Shown here: piece after piece, positions 33,749-38,268 of the stretch
Layout: each line of letters opens with the position of its first letter
Position numbering within the stretch: position 1 is the first letter of the stretch
Origin: an uncultured Flavobacteriales bacterium
GTDB taxonomy: Bacteria > Bacteroidota > Bacteroidia > Palsa-965
Reading direction: 5' to 3'
DNA length: 38,268 bases
Assembly (NCBI GenBank): GCA_903873905.1
Contig: CAIQQJ010000112.1
Coordinates: 1-38,268 of the forward strand
Translations under genes and position numbers: made by a program
The notes under the pieces: model-generated
What the model was told of the DNA's origin: nothing
Seen by the model: only the letters and a program-made list of their open reading frames with translations
The model's database searches: none

Positions 33749-35701
33749 TTAGTTCAGCCTTTTCAAATTTATTTCTCTTCCTGGAGAAATCAAAATCGGA
33801 ACTTTTTCAACGGTAACGGAACTGGTATCCAAACCAAAAGCACTTTCTTCTGAAAGCGTTATTGGCTTCATCAAATAATAAATGTCGAGTACGATTTTTT
33901 CATAAATAGGAAGTTCGTTGTCGCTAGAAAGGTATTTTTCCAGAACAACAAAACGGAAATCGCCGATCACATTATTCTTATTCAATGATTCATAGCGACT
34001 CGTGATATCCACTTCGTGATTTTGTACCATTTCCTGCACGACTTTTCTGAACATCAAATTGATTCTTGTTGGAACGCGGAATCCCAAGTAAAAATCAATT
34101 CGATACACTTCTGATTTTGTCAATTCAGAAACCTTGTATTCCATGGTATAAGGTTGGTCGGTTCCGTGTACATGAACAAACCAATAAACGTCAGCGCGTT
34201 TTGGGTTTTTCTGCAAAGCTGAATAAATGATTTTCGATTCAATTTCCTCTTTACGATCAGCACTTGTCAAATAAACAAGGTGCGTGGCAAATTTGGGAAT
34301 GCTATTATCTTTTCTCAATTCAGTAAGCAAAGGCAAATAATCATTCAGGTGCACAAATTCCACATAGCGGTTTCTGATTTTTCTTGCATCGTACCAAATC
34401 CACATGATGGTAATTAAAACCGTTGCAATCAATAAGGTGATGTAACCACCATGAACGAATTTTCCAAGATTAGCAATGAGGAAAAGTGTTTCAATAGAAA
34501 GATAAACGACAAGCAATAAAATGACAGACCACAATGGTGCACGCTTGAGCAACAAATAATAGCTCAACAATAGGGTCGTCATCAACATGGTAATGACAAT
34601 CGCCAATCCATATGCGGCTTCCATGTTGCTTGATTCCCTAAAGAACAATGTGACGCCAATGCAACCCATCAACAACAACCAATTAACGGATGGAATATAA
34701 AGTTGTCCTTTCAAATTAGAAGGATATTTTATTTTCACTTTCGGCCAGAAGTTCAATCGAATGGCTTCATTTATCAATGTAAATGATCCGCTGATCAATG
34801 CCTGACTCGCAATAATAGCAGCTGCAGTTGCAATGACGATTCCCGTTCCATAAAACCAAGATGGCATCATGGAGAAAAATGGATTAGCTCCTTTAAAAGA
34901 TGTGAGCAATTCTCCTTGATGATTTAAAAGCCAAGCACCTTGTCCGAAATAATTCAGTACAAGTGCTGTTTTTACGAATATCCAACTGCGTTGAACATTT
35001 TTTCTTCCGCAATGGCCGAGGTCAGAATACAATGCTTCCGCTCCAGTTGTACAGAGGAAGACTGCGCCCAATAACGTAAGGGAACCAGGATGATGAACAA
35101 GCAGATTGAATGCATAATGAGGACTTAAAGCCCAAAGAATTCCAGGATTATAGGAAATCATCCACACGCCTAAAACCATCAACATTCCGAACCAAAGAAA
35201 CATTATTGGTCCAAAAAAACTTCCGATTAAACGAGTTCCGAATTGCTGAATGATAAACAGGCCGGCAAGAATTCCAATTACAATGGGGATTGTATTAATT
35301 CCTGGCGTATAAACGCGTAAACCTTCAATGGCGGAAGAAACAGTAATTGGTGGTGTAATAATTCCATCGGCAAGCAACATGGAGCCTCCCACAATTGCAG
35401 GAATCAACAACCATTTGCGTTTTGTCCTGCGCACGAGTGTATACAAGGCAAAAATCCCACCCTCTCCATTATTGTCCGCCTTTAAAGTAAGGACGACATA
35501 TTTGATGGTTGTTTGTAAAGTGAGCGTCCAGAAAATACAGGATAATCCACCGAGAACTACTTCGCTGTTGATCGGTGTTGCCCCTACGATCGATTTGAGA
35601 ACGTAGAGTGGTGATGTACCGATATCGCCATAGATGATTCCGAGTGTTACAAGGAGACCGGCGAACGTCACCTTGTTATGTAATTGGTCGTCTTTTGACA
35701 T
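33749..35701 (-). CDS. kup: KUP family potassium uptake transporter
   Basis: KUP/HAK/KT proteins carry potassium with protons across the inner membrane. The 650 residues match the family. The N-terminal signature is LGIIYGDIGTSPLYVLKSIV, followed by NGEGGIFALYTLVRR and LLADGIITPPITVSSAIEG, both highly conserved in the family. VFLCTTGAEALYSDLGHCG is another family hallmark. About twelve membrane segments fill residues 15-445, and a soluble C-terminal domain of about 200 residues completes it. A TAACTTTG box lies just upstream of the start. It is apparently monocistronic. Confidence 0.96.
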   Translation of the reverse strand: MSKDDQLHNKVTFAGLLVTLGIIYGDIGTSPLYVLKSIVGATPINSEVVLGGLSCIFWTLTLQTTIKYVVLTLKADNNGEGGIFALYTLVRRTKRKWLLIPAIVGGSMLLADGIITPPITVSSAIEGLRVYTPGINTIPIVIGILAGLFIIQQFGTRLIGSFFGPIMFLWFGMLMVLGVWMISYNPGILWALSPHYAFNLLVHHPGSLTLLGAVFLCTTGAEALYSDLGHCGRKNVQRSWIFVKTALVLNYFGQGAWLLNHQGELLTSFKGANPFFSMMPSWFYGTGIVIATAAAIIASQALISGSFTLINEAIRLNFWPKVKIKYPSNLKGQLYIPSVNWLLLMGCIGVTLFFRESSNMEAAYGLAIVITMLMTTLLLSYYLLLKRAPLWSVILLLVVYLSIETLFLIANLGKFVHGGYITLLIATVLITIMWIWYDARKIRNRYVEFVHLNDYLPLLTELRKDNSIPKFATHLVYLTSADRKEEIESKIIYSALQKNPKRADVYWFVHVHGTDQPYTMEYKVSELTKSEVYRIDFYLGFRVPTRINLMFRKVVQEMVQNHEVDITSRYESLNKNNVIGDFRFVVLEKYLSSDNELPIYEKIVLDIYYLMKPITLSEESAFGLDTSSVTVEKVPILISPGREINLKRLN

Positions 35702-35721
35702 GACCTGATTTAAAAGGTGGC

Positions 35722-35729
35722 CAAAGTTA
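35722..35729 (-). promoter_or_regulatory. -7 promoter box of kup
   Basis: On the minus strand it reads TAACTTTG, matching TAnnTTTG. It lies 20 bases before the ATG at 35701. A convincing -33 box was not seen. Confidence 0.45.
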
Positions 35730-35842
35730 TGACGTTTAGAGAGACGTAATTCACGCGCATGAAAATAATTAAGGACTTCGATACGATTCGATTTGCTATT
35801 TCAATTGCTCAAATGGGCTTATTTATTCCCAAATCGAAACTC

Positions 35843-35876
35843 CTCAGTCTGACAAGGCTATTTTTGTCAGACTGAG
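35843..35876. repeat. Perfect 13-bp hairpin between DUF58 and kup
   Basis: CTCAGTCTGACAA (35843-35855) and TTGTCAGACTGAG (35864-35876) are exact reverse complements around an 8-base loop. CGAAA and TTTCG extend the stem after a small internal mismatch. No T-run follows on either strand, so it is not a classical terminator. It is about 58 bases after the DUF58 stop and may stabilise that mRNA end or be a dispersed palindrome. Confidence 0.7.
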
Positions 35877-35934
35877 TAGATTTCGCAATAGAATTAGTGA
35901 CTGAAAAAAATGGACTGCGAAATCGTATCGATGT

Positions 35935-36864
35935 CTACAGCATCCTCGTTCGCTTCATGAGATAGGGAAGGAGCACCTGCTTAAACCCTTCATTGATATC
36001 CGCCTCTACAAAATCGATTCTGTATTGTCCGCAACGCAATTTTAATTCTTGCTTGAAATCATTGATGGAATTAAGATAAGTTGCCTTGATTTCATTCGGT
36101 TGCACTTTCACTTCTTCGCCAGTTTCCATGTCCACAAACGTGTAGGGACGGTTTTCATAATCGAAATCCATTTCATGGCGTTTATCGGTTACATGAAAAA
36201 GAATCACTTCATGTCGGTTGTGACGCAGATGTTGCAAAGCGGAAAAAAGCTCATCAGCATCGCTGCTCGATTCAAACATGTCGCTGAAAATAATGACGAG
36301 CGAACGTTTGTGGATGCTTTCCGCAATTTGATGTAAGGCATCAATGACGTTTGTTTTTGTCTTGTGGTCTTTTTCTTGGGGCAACAACAACTTCTCCATT
36401 TCACTGAAGAGCAATTTGTGATGCATATTACTGCTGCGTGCAGGCGTATGCACTTCAACTTGTTCACCGAAAACGCTTAAGCCAACAGCATCACGCTGCA
36501 TTCTCAAAAGTTCAGCTAAAGCGGCTGCACATTGCACCGAAAAAGTGATTTTGTTCAACACTTCCTTCTGACCTTTTTCAGGCAACGGAAAAAACATGGA
36601 AGACGAATGGTCAATCACCAATTGACAACGTAAATTGGTTTCCTCTTCATAACGCTTCACAAACATTTTGTCGGTGCGCCCATAAAGTTTCCAATCAATA
36701 TGTTTCGTTGGCTCACCATTATTATACAAACGATGTTCTGCAAATTCAACAGAGAAACCATGAAATGGACTTTTATGCAAACCGGTAATAAATCCTTCCA
36801 CCACTTGTCGCGCGAGCAACTCGAGATGAGAAAATTGTTGCAGTTCTTGGTGATTGAGTGCCAT
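35935..36864 (-). CDS. DUF58 domain protein (von Willebrand A-like fold)
   Basis: The 309-residue protein has the DUF58 core: LLARQVVEGFITGLHKSPFH, followed by EPTKHIDWKLYGRTDKMFVKRYEEETN. A vWA-like segment follows with a MIDAS-type LVIDHSSSMFF (D-x-S-x-S) and VIIFSDMFESSSDADELF. DUF58 proteins are usually encoded with MoxR-family AAA+ ATPases and vWA membrane proteins in Bacteroidota aerotolerance-type (Bat) operons. No moxR or vWA partner lies next to it here: kup is downstream and a low-complexity region upstream. No membrane span is present. The molecular function is unknown. Confidence 0.9.
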   Translation of the reverse strand: MALNHQELQQFSHLELLARQVVEGFITGLHKSPFHGFSVEFAEHRLYNNGEPTKHIDWKLYGRTDKMFVKRYEEETNLRCQLVIDHSSSMFFPLPEKGQKEVLNKITFSVQCAAALAELLRMQRDAVGLSVFGEQVEVHTPARSSNMHHKLLFSEMEKLLLPQEKDHKTKTNVIDALHQIAESIHKRSLVIIFSDMFESSSDADELFSALQHLRHNRHEVILFHVTDKRHEMDFDYENRPYTFVDMETGEEVKVQPNEIKATYLNSINDFKQELKLRCGQYRIDFVEADINEGFKQVLLPYLMKRTRML

Positions 36865-36867
36865 TGT

Positions 36868-37018
36868 TCGTTTGTCGTTTATTGTTTGTTTTTTATCGTT
36901 TGTTGTTTGTCGTATGTTGTTTTTTGTGATTTAATTTTTGATTTTTTTGATTTTTGATTTTTGTGATTTGATTATTGTTTTTTGATTTTTTTCGATATTC
37001 GATTTTCTACATTTGAAA
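36868..37018. repeat. T-rich low-complexity tract
   Basis: The plus strand is built from irregular repeats of TGTTTGT/TCGTTTGT and then GATTTTT/TGATTTTTT units, with almost no C. It lies immediately upstream of the DUF58 start and so may serve as its leader. Such tracts expand and shrink by slippage. Confidence 0.7.
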
Positions 37019-37029
37019 TTCATTTTTTT

Positions 37030-37100
37030 TTGCCTGCCCCTGTGGGTTGGGCTTTACGCTCCCAATAGTATTGTTGGGATTGCTGCAATCCTTCACGCGA
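37030..37100. repeat. GC-rich REP-like structured element (copy 2)
   Basis: The plus strand reads TGCCTGCCCC, then TGTGGGTTGGGCTTTACGCT. Next comes CCCAATAGTATTGTTGGG, an imperfect palindrome, and then GGATTGCTGCAATCC, an exact 7-bp inverted repeat with a one-base centre. Blocks TGCCC and GGGCTTT match the minus-strand core of the element at 32495-32558. This element is longer and has extra stems. Confidence 0.55.
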
Positions 37101-37153
37101 AATATTTTTTATTGATCACCATTCAAAGTTAAGCTGAAAAGAGCAATTTCTCT

Positions 37154-37186
37154 AAACAAAAACAGCCCCACAAATGCAGAGCTGTC
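37154..37186 (-). terminator. Rho-independent terminator of trxA
   Basis: On the minus strand ACAGCTCTG pairs with TGGGGCTGT over nine bases with G-U pairs and a 6-base loop, followed by TTTTTGTTT. It begins about 25 bases after the trxA stop. Confidence 0.75.
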
Positions 37187-37209
37187 TTTCTGAAAATTTG
37201 ATAGGTCAG

Positions 37210-37527
37210 TTACATGTGCGCCAACAATTTTTCTACTAAAACATTTTTAGCAACAGCTCCAACTTGTTTGTCAACCACTTTTCCATCTTTGAAAAAAAGT
37301 ATTGTTGGAATATTGCGAATTCCGAATTGTGTGGAGATGTTTGGATTGCTATCCACATCAACTTTTCCAACAACAGCTTTCTCAGCGTATTCTTTGGAGA
37401 TTTCTTCAACAATAGGCCCAACCATTCTACATGGTCCGCACCATTCTGCCCAGAAGTCAACAATTACAGGTTTATCAGATTTGAGAACAACTTCTTCAAA
37501 GTTGGCGTCATTGATTTCAATTGCCAT
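37210..37527 (-). CDS. trxA: Thioredoxin
   Basis: This 105-residue cytoplasmic protein reduces disulfides in target enzymes and is recycled by thioredoxin reductase. The active site WAEWCGPCRMVGPIVEEI contains the CGPC dithiol. The buried Asp corresponds to D24 in VIVDFWAEW, and the cis-proline motif IRNIPTILFFKDG is present, with QVGA near the C-terminus. Length and motif order match classical TrxA. It ends in a hairpin terminator. It begins 12 bases after the 118-codon gene, but a TACTTTTG box inside that gene suggests its own promoter. Confidence 0.97.
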   Translation of the reverse strand: MAIEINDANFEEVVLKSDKPVIVDFWAEWCGPCRMVGPIVEEISKEYAEKAVVGKVDVDSNPNISTQFGIRNIPTILFFKDGKVVDKQVGAVAKNVLVEKLLAHM

Positions 37528-37539
37528 AGGATTTATTTT

Positions 37540-37896
37540 TTATTTATGTGAATGAGATTGAATTATCTGAGTACAAAAGTAAGGAGATTTAGTTTGTTGC
37601 TTAACTGCGTTTCGGAGTTTTTCTTTTTGTGCTTCTGTAAGTTCAACGTGTCTTCCGCCAACAGTAAGTTTCGGCAAATCAATGTCGGGCACTTCATAAG
37701 ACCTCTCTACTGACAATTTAATATCTACTGCGTCTGAAATACTGAATTTGCCTTTCTTTTTTTGGATACCCTCAATAGTTCGCCAAATAACCTCTGCCGT
37801 CATATTGTTTACTCCAATATCGCACAATCCTAGACCTATTCTAGTGTAGTCTGTTTTTTCTTTGTTTGTCATATTATTTTTATTTATTAATCCCAT
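37540..37896 (-). CDS. Small protein of unknown function
   Basis: The frame of 118 codons has two possible starts. The ATG at 37896 overlaps the upstream gene by 10 bases; the ATG at 37872 (MTNKEKTDYTRIG) leaves 14 bases of space and gives 110 residues. The central part is mixed alpha/beta (GKFSISDAVDIKLSVERSYE, then VPDIDLPKLTVGGRHVELTE) and the C-terminus is basic and His-rich (QIIQSHSHK). No signal peptide, membrane span or known motif is visible, and I do not recognise a family. Its neighbours are the 87-residue gene upstream and trxA downstream. It may be translated together with the upstream small gene. Confidence 0.6.
   Translation of the reverse strand: MGLINKNNMTNKEKTDYTRIGLGLCDIGVNNMTAEVIWRTIEGIQKKKGKFSISDAVDIKLSVERSYEVPDIDLPKLTVGGRHVELTEAQKEKLRNAVKQQTKSPYFCTQIIQSHSHK
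37574..37581 (-). promoter_or_regulatory. -7 promoter box of trxA
   Basis: On the minus strand this reads TACTTTTG, matching TAnnTTTG. It lies 46 bases before the trxA ATG, within the end of the upstream small gene. No -33 TTG is obvious. Confidence 0.4.
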
Positions 37897-38150
37897 TCTA
37901 AAGCGTTCATATCTCTATGCTCTACGCAACAAATCAAAGCCTTTTCTACGTCACAATGGTATGTTATTATTTCGCCGTCAATCATTATAACGGTATTTGT
38001 ACCAAGTGCCGTATTTAATTTCTTCTCTTCTATTTTAAACATTTCACAAAGTTGCTTTATTTCGTTATCTGTAAAGCCTTCTTTGTTTTTTGTAGGAAAC
38101 TTGCTAACCGCTTCGGAAACCTCGTCTGCTTTTGTTTTTTTACGCTTCAT
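37887..38150 (-). CDS. Small protein of unknown function
   Basis: The 87-residue product starts with a basic, helix-prone stretch (MKRKKTKADEVSEAVSKF) and continues with a helical region (TDNEIKQLCEMFKIEEKKLN). It then has a short beta-like part (VIMIDGEIITYHCDVEKALI) with three cysteines in the C-terminal third. It carries no known motif. The T-D-N-E-I-K-Q-L-C helix and following turn look like a small helical DNA- or protein-binding unit, but I have no family for it. Its end overlaps or abuts the 118-codon gene, so the two likely form a small operon. The spacing to the gene at the right edge is about 70 bases. Confidence 0.6.
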   Translation of the reverse strand: MKRKKTKADEVSEAVSKFPTKNKEGFTDNEIKQLCEMFKIEEKKLNTALGTNTVIMIDGEIITYHCDVEKALICCVEHRDMNALEWD

Positions 38151-38222
38151 TTTGTTTTTGAACGAAATTTAAAGTGAAATGTGAATTACGATTTATTTGA
38201 AGATGAGTGAATTGTGTTTATT

Positions 38223-38268
38223 TTATAAACCGTACTTGTCGATCAAATAAATCATTGCCGCCATGGAC
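38223..38268 (-). CDS. 3' end of an unidentified gene, cut by the window edge
   Basis: On the minus strand the edge reads in frame as …SMAAMIYLIDKYGL followed by TAA at 38223-38225. The residue mix is protein-like, and no other frame is open in a similar way. Fourteen residues are too few to identify it. It lies about 70 bases upstream of the 87-residue gene in the same direction. Confidence 0.35.
   Translation of the reverse strand, partial: SMAAMIYLIDKYGL

Larger units (their letters stand above)
35702..35934. other. Intergenic region between DUF58 and KUP genes
   Basis: The region contains the KUP -7 box (35722-35729) and the strong hairpin at 35843-35876. No additional coding sequence is supported. 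Confidence 0.6.
36865..37209. other. Non-coding region between trxA and the DUF58 gene
   Basis: The 345-base stretch holds, in order, a T-rich low-complexity tract (to about 37018), a GC-rich structured element (37030-37100) and the trxA terminator (37154-37186). I see no gene in it. Confidence 0.6.

Noticed and set aside
36700-36957. 85-codon plus-strand frame at the DUF58 start
   Set aside because: It is antisense to DUF58 and then runs through the T-rich tract, giving a Phe- and Cys-rich artificial sequence.

Overview
The window is AT-rich bacterial chromosome from a member of the Bacteroidota. Two secreted proteins end in type IX secretion (T9SS) C-terminal sorting domains with the 'FPNP' signature. 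Several genes are preceded by TAnnTTTG, the -7 element of Bacteroidota promoters. DUF4783 sits beside rlmH, as is usual in that phylum. No rRNA, tRNA, transposase, integrase or CRISPR array was seen. I cannot place the organism below phylum level.

Left edge (1-2413): the start of an unidentified gene, a DUF4783 protein, the 23S rRNA methyltransferase gene rlmH, and a multi-pass membrane protein. Positions 2410-16833, all on the minus strand, form one compact surface-glycan operon read from right to left: sulfotransferase, ABC permease and ATPase (Wzm/Wzt type), two FkbM methyltransferases, a GT2 enzyme, an acyltransferase, an unclassified glycosyltransferase-like protein, GT2, GT4, a third FkbM, GT2, GT4, galE and a zinc-ribbon methyltransferase. 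Six junctions are 4-base ATGA overlaps, which points to coupled translation. Together these genes would build a sugar chain, decorate it with methyl, acyl and sulfate groups, and export it by the ABC-transporter route. No initiating phosphoglycosyltransferase is present, so the pathway needs genes elsewhere. rdgB and a fourth FkbM gene follow.

Positions 18707-24210, plus strand, form a cell-wall operon: a double-length D-Ala-D-Ala ligase, a membrane-anchored PASTA protein and a large T9SS cargo protein. The ligase is the most interesting gene in the window. Its two ATP-grasp modules carry different substitutions in key active-site positions, and the second has Phe where ordinary Ddl enzymes have the omega-loop Tyr.

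Positions 24309-33605 hold a leucine-rich-repeat protein, a membrane protein with a small duplication at its 3' end, dnaK, and a three-gene surface locus. In that locus two paralogous lipoproteins flank an 814-residue T9SS beta-propeller protein. The right end (33749-38268) carries a KUP potassium transporter, a DUF58 protein, thioredoxin, two small unknown genes and the end of another gene.

Intergenic DNA contains several good hairpin terminators, GC-rich dispersed-type palindromes at about 32495-32558 and 37030-37100, a 13-bp perfect hairpin at 35843-35876, and a 10-bp perfect inverted repeat upstream of the ligase operon.
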